Assembly (NCBI GenBank): GCA_949358305.1
Contig: OX442321.1
Coordinates: 1,054,001-1,118,000, forward strand
Origin: Strigamia acuminata
Lineage: Eukaryota > Arthropoda > Chilopoda > Geophilomorpha > Linotaeniidae
Direction: 5' to 3'
Length of the DNA stretch: 64,000 bases
Shown here: in pieces, positions 13,601 through 23,262 of the stretch
Numbering within the stretch: the first letter of the stretch is position 1
Layout: each line of letters begins with the position of its first letter
Position numbers and translations under genes: made by a program
Notes under the pieces: generated by a model
What the model saw: only the letters and a program-made list of their open reading frames with translations
The model's database searches: none
What the model was told of the DNA's origin: nothing

Positions 13601-14746
13601 ATTGTCCGTACTAAATCGTTGGCGCGAGCCACGGTTTGGTGGCCTGGAATCGATGCAGATATTGAGCGCACGATCAAGAATTGTGATGTTTGCCAGCGCA
13701 GCCTGCCCGACCCGCCCAAAACCAACACCATCAAGTGGCCTGTCCCAGATCAGGTGTGGGGTCGTGTTCACTTGGACTTCGCCGGCCCTTTCCACAATTC
13801 CATGTTTTTGCTCGCTGTCGACGCAAAGTCAAAATGGTGTGAAGTGCGCGCCATGTCGACAACCACCGCTGCCGCCACCATCGCTGTCGTGAAGTCGTGG
13901 TTCGAGTGCCACGGGTTGCCGCTCCATTTCCACACAGATAACGGGCCGCAATTCACGTCGCAAGAATTTCGAGCATTTTTGGCAATCAACGGGATCCGGC
14001 ACACACTTTCGCCGCCGTACCACCCCGCTACGAATGGTGCAGTTGAAGGCTTCGTTAACACCTTCAAGAACCAGGTAGATAAGTTGTTGGCCAGTAATTT
14101 TTCATTGTCGGCTGCAGTATCGCATTTTTTGGCGTTGTATCGCTACACGCCGCACGCCACAACCAAGATTTCGCCCGCGTTAGCGTTTACCAATCGGGAA
14201 ATGCGTTCGAGACTGCACCTTCTTAACCCGAAATTATTGCCCGAAACTCCCCAAACCAACACGCAACGTCGTTTTGAAGTGGACGATTTGGTGTTTGCTC
14301 GAGACTATCGAGGCACCAATCGATGGATTCCAGGTGTTGTTCGCCGCAAAACGTCTTCTACAACGTACGACATCGAGGTCGCTTTAGACGTTGTTTGGAG
14401 CCGTCACGTGGACCAGTTGCGCCCGAGATTAGTTGGTGCAAAATTGCCTCATATTGAGGGGGAAAATCGTGGAAGTTCGCTTCTATCCTTGCTCCCGAAT
14501 CCACTACTGACAGTTCCGCCGATGAATACGAACAATCCACCCAACTTACCTGCTCAACTTCCAGCTCCAGCTCCAACCGTTGTACCACAAACCGCTGCCC
14601 AGGTCCATGCTCCGCCTTTGCCTGTTCGCGCGCCTTCACCGCCTGCAGTTGCTGGCCCGAGTGCCTCGCCGCCACCTGCTCGAAGTCCGCGTCCTGTGCG
14701 TGAGAAGAGACCGCAGGACTTTTATGGTTTTCCGGTTAACCGGTGA
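10640..14746 (+). CDS. Gag-Pol polyprotein of the gypsy element
   Basis: A single uninterrupted frame of 1368 residues from the first ATG. Order: a Gag region; two CCHC zinc knuckles (CSACGKNSHSRDSC and CHGCGKTGHIRPVC, around residues 223-258); an aspartic protease with LDTGAS (about 315); reverse transcriptase with the FIDD catalytic motif (about 612); RNase H (TVDASPVGVGAF); integrase with a zinc-binding H/C region and a D, D, E set at HLDFAGPF, HTDNGPQF and NGAVEGF; and a proline-rich tail. The protease-RT-RNaseH-integrase order defines Ty3/gypsy. Gag and Pol share one frame, so no frameshift is needed; many related elements use separate frames. In RT the segment AGCYNRTIN lacks the Asp found in most relatives' CGDYR-type motif. 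No stop codon or frameshift is visible. Confidence 0.95.
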   Translation: MSSLKGSPKEYDPADDWELYCLRMTSIFKCNKIVDDEEQVHTLLAYVGMPTFKQMVALAEPKKPAELKYAELVALMQKTSRPKLLVLAEIRRFHHRDRAQGETVLEYAIALQELAQNCKFANKSDELRNRFLCGLKNEQIQQALTLKENLTFDAAVEFAASAEVNCKEFSEIAAKPASAITVHKMNESKPRYDGRRRGGKQHTKGTNVFPNQQQPSNKKGNVHACSACGKNSHSRDSCRFKDAKCHGCGKTGHIRPVCRAPTQNHAPTHSVGVLDDLTFYPVQTHQTQVVNSVHLPRVQPVFVTVRIDGVDLEMELDTGASATIINLDTYLQYFSRFPLQTIPCGMTTYTGHKIPMEGIIEVPVVFKDRNFLLPLCIARDGPVPLLGRGWLAMFGLLSKTAEAVGATINKVDTIAPGAAVLNAATQRELDAVLTRHEKVFRDEIGCLNTSQAHIDIDPAVQPIFLKAYPVPIAMKSLVEAELERLQSLGIITPVASSRWATPVMHVKKSDGTIKLAGCYNRTINKAILPNSYPLPLFADITTKLSGGETYSILDMTSAYNQIELDPESQLCCTINTHLGLFRVNRLFYGISSAPAIFQREMDILTAKIESTQPFIDDSALTGATNAVHLKNLDKFLHTFLKAGLTLNRRKCRFLQQVVQFLGFNISKNGISPIDSKLAPLRDVNRPTDVLSLKSFLGLVNYYGRFIPSLSTLLEPLYRLTRDEVKWEWTEQHESTWKAVKVAVSIESELAHFDQAKKLYLTVDASPVGVGAFLSHLGSDGVHKPIAFASSLLSAAQKNYAQIEREGLAIIYGIRKFHHYLFGRRFYLRTDHKPLVSIFGDKKGCNQVVAARLHRWAVFLSAYDYVIEHVPAADNAVADGLSRNPQPVVDGKEDLEIGINSIFSTSISDFPMSTASLTAAYAADKELQSVLQHVRNGWESHSTDLELFFKQRESFSTYQNFLFLSDRLVIPSSVRRLILIELHAGHYGIVRTKSLARATVWWPGIDADIERTIKNCDVCQRSLPDPPKTNTIKWPVPDQVWGRVHLDFAGPFHNSMFLLAVDAKSKWCEVRAMSTTTAAATIAVVKSWFECHGLPLHFHTDNGPQFTSQEFRAFLAINGIRHTLSPPYHPATNGAVEGFVNTFKNQVDKLLASNFSLSAAVSHFLALYRYTPHATTKISPALAFTNREMRSRLHLLNPKLLPETPQTNTQRRFEVDDLVFARDYRGTNRWIPGVVRRKTSSTTYDIEVALDVVWSRHVDQLRPRLVGAKLPHIEGENRGSSLLSLLPNPLLTVPPMNTNNPPNLPAQLPAPAPTVVPQTAAQVHAPPLPVRAPSPPAVAGPSASPPPARSPRPVREKRPQDFYGFPVNR

Positions 14747-14926
14747 TTTGTTTTGTGTGTTCTTTATTGAATTAATTCGTTTTTGCACTCATATTTAAAT
14801 GTAATGTTTTTTATTGATTCATTTCTTACATTGTTAAACCGCTAGTGTTTATTGCTTTTATTCTTTTAATTAATTCATGTTAGTTTTAAATTTGTAATTG
14901 GTGTTTTCCCCAATTAGAGGGAATGA

Positions 14927-15103
14927 TGGAGTGTTTGACTCCATTGGTCAATCGACCATTTTGTCATGTATGACGCGCTGTTCACAGCGCCACCTATTTT
15001 AACCTTTTGAATTAAAATAACTTATGTAAATTCGTAACCCAAGATGGTCGTTCCTTCGCGTACTCATGCACAATCTACTTCAATCAACTTCGAGAACACA
15101 ATA
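14927..15103 (+). repeat. 3' LTR of the first gypsy element
   Basis: Pairs with the 5' LTR; the right copy of the GTCTG target duplication follows directly. Confidence 0.93.
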
Positions 15104-15195
15104 GTCTGGTGGTGAGAAAATAGATGCAGCGACAGGATTGGCTGAATGGAACGAGAGCGGGGATTGGTGGCGCCGATGTCTCCCATGTGTTGAGT

Positions 15196-16371
15196 TTCTG
15201 TTTACAAAAGAAAAGAAATTTCAAGACAAAGTGATTCCGAGCTTGTTGATGTTACTGGGCGACGAGACTCAACCGCGAGTCCAAGCGCACGCGGGCGCTA
15301 CACTAGTCAATTTTAGCGAGGACTGTCCGAAAAGGATTTCAGCTAATTATTAAGACGACATTGCGTTGAAGTTGGAGGGGATTTTGAGCCCGAAATTCCA
15401 AGAATTGGTGGTGACGAAACAGGTTGTGACCACCATAGCGTCAGTAGCGGACACCGCTGAAGAGAAGTTTATCAACTATTACGATAGGTGAGTGCTGAGA
15501 TGTGGAAAATTATTTTTTTTTTATGGTAGTAATTTTTTGTTGTTAATTTAGGTTCATGCCTTGTTTAAAATACATAATTCAAAATGTTACGATGCCAGAA
15601 TACAGGCTTCTTAGAGGAAAAACGATCGAATGTGTCAGTTTGATTAGACTAGCGGTTGGGAGGGAGAAAGTATGAAATATTTATTGCTTTTTTCGAAATA
15701 TACAGTATTGCGATTTCTAGTTGTTTTTTCTCAAAATATTGCGATTTCTTGCTATTTTTCGCAAAATATTGCGATTTCTTGCTGTTTTTCGCAAAATATT
15801 GCGATTTTTGCTGTTTTTCGCAAAATATTGCGAATTTTAGCAATATATTGCGATTTTTAAGTTTTTAGCGACATAGATTGCGATTTTTAACTGTTTAGCG
15901 ACATAGATTGCGATTTTTAACTGTTTAGCGACATAGATTGCGATTTTTAACTGTTTAGCAACATAGATTGCGATTTTTAGCTGTTTTTCGCAATATATTA
16001 CGATTTTGCAACATTATATCGCAATTTACACATATTTCTTTTGTGTATTTTTTTTATTTTGTTTAATTTTAATAATATTTTTGGTTTCTAGTTTATGACA
16101 GATGCGAGTGAGGTGATGGAATTACTGCTTAAATCGCAAACGCACACATGCGAGATGGCCGAGGACGATCCCCAATTGTCCTACATGATATCAGCGTGGG
16201 CACGCATATGCAAAAGTTATGGGAAAACATTTCGAACAGTATTTGCCTCTCGTCATGGATCCCGTCATGAAAACCGCGTCGTTGAAACCCGAAGTGACGC
16301 TGCTGGATAGCGAAGACATGCAATCTGTTGAAAGTGACGACGATTGGCAGTTTGTCAGTTTAGGGGAACAA
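15196..16371 (+). pseudogene. IPO5: Importin-5 (karyopherin beta-3) gene fragment
   Basis: Three exon-like blocks (about 15196-15487, 15552-15669, 16092-16371) keep importin-5 HEAT-repeat sequence: [54 protein letters not shown], and [18 protein letters not shown] splice sites are retained, so this is a genomic rather than a processed copy. It is broken by an in-frame TAA at 15351-15353 and by a one-base change of frame near 16212-16216, where a run of A is lengthened, after which the family frame continues to [17 protein letters not shown]. No earlier or later importin exons are visible. Importin-5 carries ribosomal proteins and histones into the nucleus; this fragment should be inactive. 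Confidence 0.88.
15700..16015. repeat. 30-bp minisatellite in an importin fragment intron
   Basis: Two related tandem units of about 30 bp: one with TTTTTCGCAAAATATTGCGA, then one with TTTAGCGACATAGATTGCGA. The first has an internal inverted repeat (TCGCAAAATATTGCGA). Confidence 0.9.
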
Positions 16372-16789
16372 GTAAAAATAATAATAATAATAATAATAAA
16401 AACAAAAATTTTGACTCAAATTTGTAATAATCTTTCTCGTGTTCTCTTCTATCAATATTGTTTTTTTTTTACATTTTGCATATATTGTTAGTTGTCAATA
16501 CATTGTGTAATATAATTTCAGTTTTCACACGAATCACAATAAAAATATGCGATCATTTACATGTTTATTAGGATTAATGATTATTATTAACCGAAATCAT
16601 AACAGGCACTGATGTCATAATTTGTCGCTAGTTAACGCAGTTGTAGCAATTATATATATATATTATATATTATATATATACCGGTATTATAATGCTAGTT
16701 TTATGTAATCAAAAAATGGGAAATGTAATAAAAAAAATCGAATATGTAATACAGAAATCGAAACTTTACACTTTGCCAATTGCTTGGCA

Positions 16790-17860
16790 AATTATCTGTT
16801 ATTGCTTCCATCTCTTAGATTTAATATCTACAATTTTCAAGCGCTGTTCATCTTTCGTGACGAAGATATACGTTTCACCAGTTGCCAAAACCACGTGCTT
16901 GCAATCTTCAACATTCTCACCAAAATTGACTGTTTTCCACCTCTTTAAACCGGAATTAAAACATCTGTACCTGTCGTCTGATATTCGAAAGGACACTTTG
17001 TTAAGATCAACTGCTTCACTTACTGTAAGAAATATTTTTTTAGCGTCTGCACGTTCTCGATGCCAGATAGTTGCGGGCCGGGCATCCATCCCTCGTTGCT
17101 AAACGACGATACATAATAGTCAAAATTTCCTTTCTCCACTTTGATAGCAAAAATCCTAATATCTCGCACAGAACAATTACACGAATTGGATTGCTCGTTT
17201 AAGACGTTCTTTGGTAACACTTTTTGGAAAGGTGGTTGTTTTCTAATAGCACACATGGAAAGTAACTCCATTGCAATACTCGGGTTGTTGTTTTCGTGTT
17301 TGACTCGTGACTTTTTCTCCGATAGCTCCGATGTAGATCTCGGGTTCTTTTCGACCAATTTATGCACCCTTTCGACCGTTTCGTCTTCATTGAACATTTA
17401 CGCCATCTATCACACCCTCAAAAATGTATTCAGTGCCAGCAGATAGCAATATTGTTGCCAAAACTTGTGAAATAAGCCTTTCAACTGCATTTTGTTAGTA
17501 GTCATTATTATTTCTCGTTTCACGCCGTCCGGCAATTTTGGCTCGATGGAAAAATTTAAATCTTGGGCATGTGTGAATTTGAAGACGATTTCAATGACTT
17601 CCACTGACATATCGGGAAGCAATATTTTATTTTGTTCGTTTTCGAGACTGCTTTGAGTTAATATTGCTCCAAAGTAGTCACTGCTGGCAACTAACACCCA
17701 TTTGGGGGCACGGATTTGTACATCTTTACAATTTAGAATGATCATCTCGGCATTAGTTTGTTTATCTCTCGAATTATACAGGGTGGAAGAAAAGTCTGGT
17801 TCTCTACTAAAGATTTCTGAAAGTGCTGACAATGCATCTAATCTAATGATGGCAAAGTAA
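16790..17860 (-). pseudogene. BTB-BACK-kelch-like gene, frameshifted
   Basis: Minus-strand frames in order: a BTB-like segment (about 17770 down to 17560, with KDVQIRAPKWVLVASSDYFG), a BACK-like segment (from 17397, VERVHKLVEKNPRSTSEL), then kelch-like blades (IFAIKVEKGNFDYYVSSFS and CFNSGLKRWKTVNF). The order is that of KLHL-type Cullin-3 adaptors. The frame changes near 17400 and again near 17090-17030, so no single ORF spans it. The first ~15 residues of the BTB frame derive from a transposon tip at 17776-17812. It lacks introns over 1 kb. I judge it an inactive copy; the family identity rests on layout and a few motifs. Confidence 0.55.
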
Positions 17861-17879
17861 TAAAGTTGGGTGGGGCAAT

Positions 17880-18270
17880 TTTATGGATTCCCGGCCCGCA
17901 ACTATCTGGCATCGAGAACGTGCAGACGCCAAAAAAATATTTCTTAGTTGGAAACTAAGTGAAGCAGCTCATCTTAACAAAGTGTCCTTTCGAATGTCAG
18001 ACGACATGTGTACAGATGTTATAATTCCGGTTTAAAGAGGTGGAAAACAGTCAATTTTGGTGACAATGTTCAAGATTGCAAGCACGTGGTTTTGGCAACT
18101 GGTGAAACGGATATCTTCGTCACGAAAGATGAACAGCGCTTGAAAATTGTAGATATTAAATCTAAGAGATGGGCAATAACAGATAAATTGCCTAGCAATT
18201 GGCAAAGTGTAAAGTCCCGAAATTTGTGCACTAAATCGAAGCAAAAAGCAAAAACCCGACAACAGAAATA
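17880..18270 (+). pseudogene. Inverted partial copy of the kelch-like 3' end
   Basis: The segment 17880-18225 is the reverse-strand twin of 16740-17092, over 90% alike by eye, including TGCAAGCACGTGGTTTTGGC. It retains an ending the other copy has lost: after KSKRW it reads AITDKLPSNWQSVKSRN and runs to a stop at 18271. The start is cut off. Confidence 0.75.
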
Positions 18271-18299
18271 GAAAAATAGAAATTCGTATACAGAAATAA

Positions 18300-18830
18300 G
18301 AGAATCAAACACAAAAAATTGATGGAATGTCTGTACACTTGCAAAAACCATCCACAAATGCATTTTTAAATTCGCCAATGCATTTTTACATCCACAAATG
18401 CATTTTTTCCATCTGAAAATACATTTTTTTTGCTTGAAAATGTCATTATTGAAGTTTAAGACCATCCTCTGAGCTCCTGATCACTTTGAAAATAAAAACC
18501 AGATTTCAGAAACCAAATCCCAGAACTTGATGTCCAACAGTTTCTATAGTTTACACGAACGTATTTTTTTATTTTCACCAAAATTACAAACTGAACCATA
18601 AATCTGTGGCCCTGCCCAGCCCATATTGAATCGCTAGTCAGGAAGGACAAAGGCTTAAAGATTGAATTATCGGAAATTAGAAATTTAAATAGTTATTATC
18701 AAGGACTACAAGAAGCAAAACAGTTCAAGTGTTTGACAGAACTGTACAGTAATTACTATTATAAGTCAAAGAAGAAATGATGTAAAAACCATCCTATCTT
18801 GTGGCATTCCGTATCATTGTCCATGTTGTG
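18300..18830. other. Repeat-derived spacer
   Basis: Has several aaatgcattttt blocks (18350-18430). A stretch from 18456 (gaccatcctctgagctc...) recurs in diverged form at 26656. No gene is seen. Confidence 0.4.
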
Positions 18831-21053
18831 TCTGCCGATTTAATAAACAATACATACCTTAGTACAGTGGGTTGCTAGGAGATTGTCCCCTGGCAACCCA
18901 CTCCATTCCTTTACAATAAAGCCAACAGTTTTAACTCAAACCTCTCCTTGTCACTTCTCGGCCCAACCCAATACGAATTAATCAACTAATATGCAGACAC
19001 ATCAAATGACGCAGTCGACATTGGATTTCACTTGTCGGCAATCCACGTCTGCGAGCAATCTGCACTGAGAGTGATGAAAGATCGTGAGTTGCGTGGTTTC
19101 GTTCTATCGCGCCATCGTTCGACCACACACGTATGGGCCTAGCAAAGTAACATTATTTCGGCCCTGCGAACGTCGACGGAACATTATTCCAGTCCCGCGA
19201 ACGTCGTCCAACAGTCATCTCAACACATAGTGGTTGACACTTGACAGCACGGAATCCCACCGAAAAATGCCAGAACTAGCTTGAAAATGATGAAAAAGTT
19301 CGAGTTTTGCCATTTTCACCCGAGTTGCTGTCCAACTGACCATCTGCAGTGGGCCTAGAAGTGGACAAGACTGGATTTCACCTGTCATCCGTGTGCGTCG
19401 CCGTGCGCAGCTCGAAACAATCGAATCAACGCGAAACCGATTTAAATTCAAAATGATTAAAAAGTTCAAGTTTTGCCGTTTTCGCCCGAGTTTGTGTCCA
19501 GCTGACCATCTGCACTGGGCCTAGTGGTTGACAACATGATGTCTCGCCGCTCACTAGTGCGCATCGTTGCAGGGATCTCGAGAAAACCGGAATAAACGAG
19601 AAAGTCCAACAAAATAAGTATACAAAACGACGCAAAAACGTTGGCATTTCTTATGCGAGTGATTTCCGGGTCCCGCTCACGATCGCTCATCGGATATCGC
19701 TCTCCATCGCCCATCGCCCGCCGAATCGGAAACCACTCGACGAGTCGAACGCCATTCTCGTCCCCTCATCGCTCGTCGCGTTGAACACCTTTCTTGTCCG
19801 CCCGTGCAGACCTGTTGGGTCGGACACTGCTCTCGTCCGAACACTTCTGGGTCTTCGGTCAAGCGAGCAAGCGAGCAGTTCCCCTGCTAATTAGACTAGC
19901 CGCTTTCAGTTTGGCTCATCGTTTCGTCGCCATCTTGGGTGCCCAGTCGTCCAGGCGAGTTGACCCATCGACGCGACGAGGCATGGTGGTCAAAAAACAA
20001 CAACGAGGATCGTGTGTTGCATGCACCACGTGCTTGTCTTTCAAGCATCAGTTTGGACTCTTGTTTTTCACTGGTCCCTCGCTCGGTGTTCGGCCGCTTG
20101 CTGCCTGTGTTTTGTTTTCGGCGCTCTTTCGGCCGCCCGGCGTGCTTGCCCCAGTGCCCTTCGGTTTTTCTGATCTTTTTTTTGTGGGGGAAAGTGGCCA
20201 GCACGTCACTCTTCGCATTTGTGTGACCCGCCTGTCGCTTTACGCGTCTGTGCGTGGGCTGGTAGCTGTTGGTGGTGCTCGCGTTCGCTGCTCGCCGCTT
20301 TGCATTGGCATGGCCTGCTCGCCGCCCTCGCATCTGTGTGGCCCACTCGCCGCTTTGCATCAGCATGGCCCGCTCGCCGCCAGCTTTTCGGCAGCTTACC
20401 AGCAGTATTTCTTCGGCTGCTCGCCGCCGCGCATTAGTGTGGCCCTCTAGCGCGCCGCCTATTCATCGGCGTTGGTCCACTCGCCGCTTCATCTCAGCAC
20501 CCAGCCGCTGCTCGTTGCGGGACATCGAGTCCCCACTCATCGCGCGACGCCCAACCGCAGCATCACCGCCGCTCATTGCGTGACTTCCAACAGCAGCATC
20601 ACCGCCGCGCATTGCGGGTCATCGAGCCCTTCATCGCATCCGCGGGCGCCGATCACCGAGTCGTCGCGGCATCCGCGTGTTGTCACATCAGTGTGCTCCG
20701 GGTCTCGTCCGCAAGTCGCCACTTCCTGCCACCGCGTCGGACGTCTCGTTGCCTCCGTCGTCTCGGGACGTCGGGTCTTTGGCCGTCGCTGAACGTCGAG
20801 TCATCTCTCGCCGCTGCTGCCATCCCTTTGTAACATTATTACAGGGGGAAGGCAAGTTGTGTCTGCCGATTTAATAAACAATACATACCTTATCATTGTA
20901 CAGTGGGTTGCTAGGAGATTGTCCCCTGGCAACCCACTCCATTCCTTTAGAATAAAGCCAACAGTTTTAACTCAAACCTCTCCTTGTCACTTCTCGGGCC
21001 TGAGTTCCTTTTGGGACTCAGGCCCAACCCAATACGAATTAATAAACTAATAT
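18831..21053 (+). mobile_element. Candidate non-autonomous LTR-type element
   Basis: Two direct repeats, about 18831-18997 and 20863-21053, bracket roughly 1.86 kb of GC-rich DNA in an AT-rich region. The repeats begin TGTGTCTGCCG and end AACTAATATG. They hold a hairpin (AGTGGGTTGC / GCAACCCACT) followed by AATAAA, as an R-U5 or terminator-like region might. The core has tandem sub-repeats: a ~176-bp duplication about 19300-19560, and ~60-bp CTCGCCGC units about 20290-20450. It encodes no gag or pol motif. I saw no convincing target duplication, so a TRIM/LARD-like element is a proposal; a plain segmental duplication of a short repeat is the alternative. Confidence 0.5.
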
Positions 21054-21224
21054 GCTCATATCAGTCCATGAGCTACTTTTATTATATTATATTATTTGTT
21101 TGTTTGTTTATTTATTGTTTAGGTTTCTGCTTTTGTATAATGCAGTACTTTAAGTACTTGGGTCTGTTAGGTGAGATACAGTAACTAAATATTGCATTTC
21201 TGACAGTATTTCTATTTGCTTAAT

Positions 21225-21400
21225 GGTGTGTTACTCAATTGTCATTTTAGCATATATATGTTCAGAAGATAATTCAAATTCTAAATTTAATTTTTAATAC
21301 TTTGAAGTTTGCCAAGAAACCATTTTTACTTTCTAGGGGAGAATTAGATTCTTCTTATTTTTGGGTTCAACCACAGAGATAGGAAACCTATTCCTAATGA
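21225..21400 (+). pseudogene. Family remnant: helix exon plus start of exon two
   Basis: Matches the 23263-23450 copy at low identity (attgtcattttagca, then ttttaatactttgaag). The donor is mutated (agaagataattc) and the following exon is scrambled. Confidence 0.4.
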
Positions 21401-21926
21401 AGAACGGGAGGTCCTACAAAAAAATTCGATTGAGTCATGATGTTGGAAAAAAATCCTCCCTCACTGAGGAGACAAAACTTGAAACCCAAAATAAGTTACT
21501 TTTGGCTTATTTGTATTCGACGAGGTTTGAGTCGAAAACCGATATCGTGCTTTTCTTTGCGAAAAAAAAATTTGTCATTTGGCAAATTTTTAGTCTGGAT
21601 TCAAATTTCGCAGCAATACAGCATAAAAACCTATCTCCAAAAACGTAGTTTTCTCATTTTACTTGTTTGGATTTTGTTTCAGCTTCTGCAAATTTTTTAT
21701 TTGAACAGTTATTCCAATACCAACAAACTACAGTTAAAATTTCGACGTTAGGGTTTGTTTCAATTATTTTAGGATTTTGGGCATTCTCCACATTATTTTT
21801 AGGCCAGTAAGCATGGTTATTGGTGTAATAAGTAATTAATTTTTAATTATAATCTACTTAATTCTTGCATAAACTCGTTTTTAATTTTTATCTAAATTTG
21901 GAAAGTCAACCACGTGTATGGCCAGG

Positions 21927-22010
21927 GCTGGACTGGGTACAAATATAGTACCGGGAAATCAGAATGAGTCGGGCCACAGGGACAGACTAGAGTGGACAGG
22001 GACAGGGAGT
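21927..22010 (+). repeat. Left half of a GCTGGACTGG-terminus short repeat
   Basis: Starts GCTGGACTGGGTACAAAT and continues through the shared 'gtcgggccacagggacag' block; the right half is missing. Confidence 0.6.
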
Positions 22011-22077
22011 TTTTTAACCTCATAAAACGCTGCCATTGGCTGAAATTATCACAAACAATATGAAGAAGTTGAAATTA

Positions 22078-22462
22078 AGAGTAAACTACCATTACACTCC
22101 ATTTGACAACACACTGCTGCTAGCTTTTGGATATTACTACAGCTTCCACGATTACATTTTGAATGAATATTGGGAGCAGTTGAAATTATTGTATGTAAGT
22201 TAAAGCTTTTTCTTTATTTTTTTTCTTAATGCACAAATCAATTTCAGTTTCCATTTGTTACCTCCATTGATGCACTACGAATGCAATATTTTAGGGTATG
22301 GTCACAAGAATTACCAACTTTACAATTACCACTTGTCGTGGTAGCATATTTTGCTGATACGAGAGAGCAGTATTTAGCGAATTTACAGGGCTAGAAAAAT
22401 ATCTATTGGGCCGAATAGAATGGTTAATCCCAACACAGCTCGCAGCCAACGATTTCGGCTAA
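22078..22462 (+). pseudogene. Family copy: exons two and three, frameshifted
   Basis: Exon two ends at 22194 with a GTAAGT donor and encodes VNYHYTPFDNTLLLAFGYYY and NEYWEQLKLLY. Exon three starts at 22248 after TTTCAG and encodes FPFVTSIDALRMQYF. An extra GA dinucleotide near 22370 (gagagagcag against gagagcag in the 29.8-kb copy) shifts the frame to an early TAG. In the other frame about 35 further codons run to TAA at 22460-22462, showing the ancestral C-terminus. Confidence 0.65.
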
Positions 22463-22817
22463 TAAAAAAAATTTGTTTACGTATTTTCCATCGCCTACAA
22501 ATTGTGCATACATTGTGGGGTTTAATTGGTACATTTGGTGTTTTGGCCACTTCAAAACATTGTGTTTACAAATTATAACCATATGTTAAATGCTCGCACT
22601 CTTTGTATACCCTTTTAGCGGATTTAATGTCGTTTAAATTAAATCGAGACCACTTATATTGCAAGGTGTTCAGGGCTGGACTGGGTACAAATATAGTATT
22701 TTTATATATAGTATAGTATTTTTATGATCAAATAAAATAAAATTAACAGACTTTAATTTCCTAACGTGAGACACATTGAGGCACTGAAGACAATTTTTCC
22801 GTGTGTGGAGAGACAGT

Positions 22818-22918
22818 GCTGGACTGGAAAGAAATTTAGTACCGGGAACAAATTTATACCGAGCCGCAGCTGTCACCGGCCACCGGAAATGCCCGGTATC
22901 CCACCCGGCCAGTCCAGC
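22818..22918 (+). repeat. GCTGGACTGG/CCAGTCCAGC short repeat, complete
   Basis: 101 bp bounded by GCTGGACTGG and CCAGTCCAGC, with further internal complementarity (agtaccggg against cccggtat). No coding capacity. Confidence 0.75.
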
Positions 22919-22986
22919 ATTAGGGTTTTGTATCAGATAGGCAATAGTAGAAAGATAAAAATAGATGAACCGGTTGGATTGGTTTG

Positions 22987-23131
22987 AGCTCCTTCATTCA
23001 ACATCGTGATGAAATCGTCAAAAACGATAGAGAAGTATAAATCTGAGTCAACATGGATTATACCTTTGGGCGATATATTCGCGATCATCGTGGGTTGCGG
23101 AATTTTACTTTGTCTCCTATGTATTTATTAG
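22987..23131 (+). pseudogene. Family-associated exon with C-terminal membrane helix
   Basis: Reads KYKSESTWIIPLGDIFAIIV then a Cys/Leu-rich helix to TAG. It is duplicated at 30561-30716. Most differences between the two are at third codon positions or conservative, and a six-base indel keeps frame, which suggests selection on this strand in the past. A TGA precedes the exon in frame; the rest of the gene is not identified. Confidence 0.5.
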
Positions 23132-23262
23132 TAATTTAAAAATTCGTAAAACATTAATAAATATTAATTCTAGTTAGAATTGCTTTACGCTATTGGTTAG
23201 GCATTTGGTTTTTACATTGCTAAGGAATCTGGTTTTTACATTTCTCCAAGTGTCCACATTTG

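Larger units (their letters stand above)
10272..15103 (+). mobile_element. Ty3/gypsy LTR retrotransposon, full length, recent
   Basis: A 4832-bp element with 177-bp LTRs (10272-10448 and 14927-15103) that differ at only about two visible sites, a PBS-like TGGCGACGAGGAAG just after the left LTR, one long intact gag-pol frame, and a purine tract (agagggaatga) before the right LTR. LTRs begin TGGAGTG and end CAATA rather than the canonical TG..CA, and open with a small palindrome (GGAGTGTTTGACTCC). Near-identical LTRs, an intact frame and a perfect TSD point to recent, possibly still competent, insertion. The primer tRNA is not identified. Confidence 0.95.
9823..15195 (-). pseudogene. Unrecognised two-exon coding fragment split by the gypsy insertion
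   Basis: Minus-strand coding sequence runs from about 15195 down to 15104, then is interrupted by the retrotransposon. It resumes at 10266 and continues to a GTAATT donor after 10182. A CAG acceptor leads to a second exon from 10124 to a stop at 9823. The junction is in phase (CAA G|GC). Across the target duplication the frame is open: the residues just after it read DGANFNFAIYGYMRVNPYRF. The second exon is rich in Glu, Leu and Trp (IRRMEMLENNLELLAVEHEE). I do not recognise the family. The insertion must disrupt whatever was encoded, unless the whole element were removed from the transcript. Confidence 0.5.

Noticed and set aside
15649-15868. ORFs with repeated FAKYCDFLLF or SQN-type motifs
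   Set aside because: Products of the 30-bp intronic minisatellite.
19794-20833. Several ORFs of 85-218 codons in the GC-rich block
   Set aside because: High GC suppresses stop codons; the frames are Arg/Ser/Ala-rich, overlap on both strands and follow tandem sub-repeats. No domain or splice pattern.
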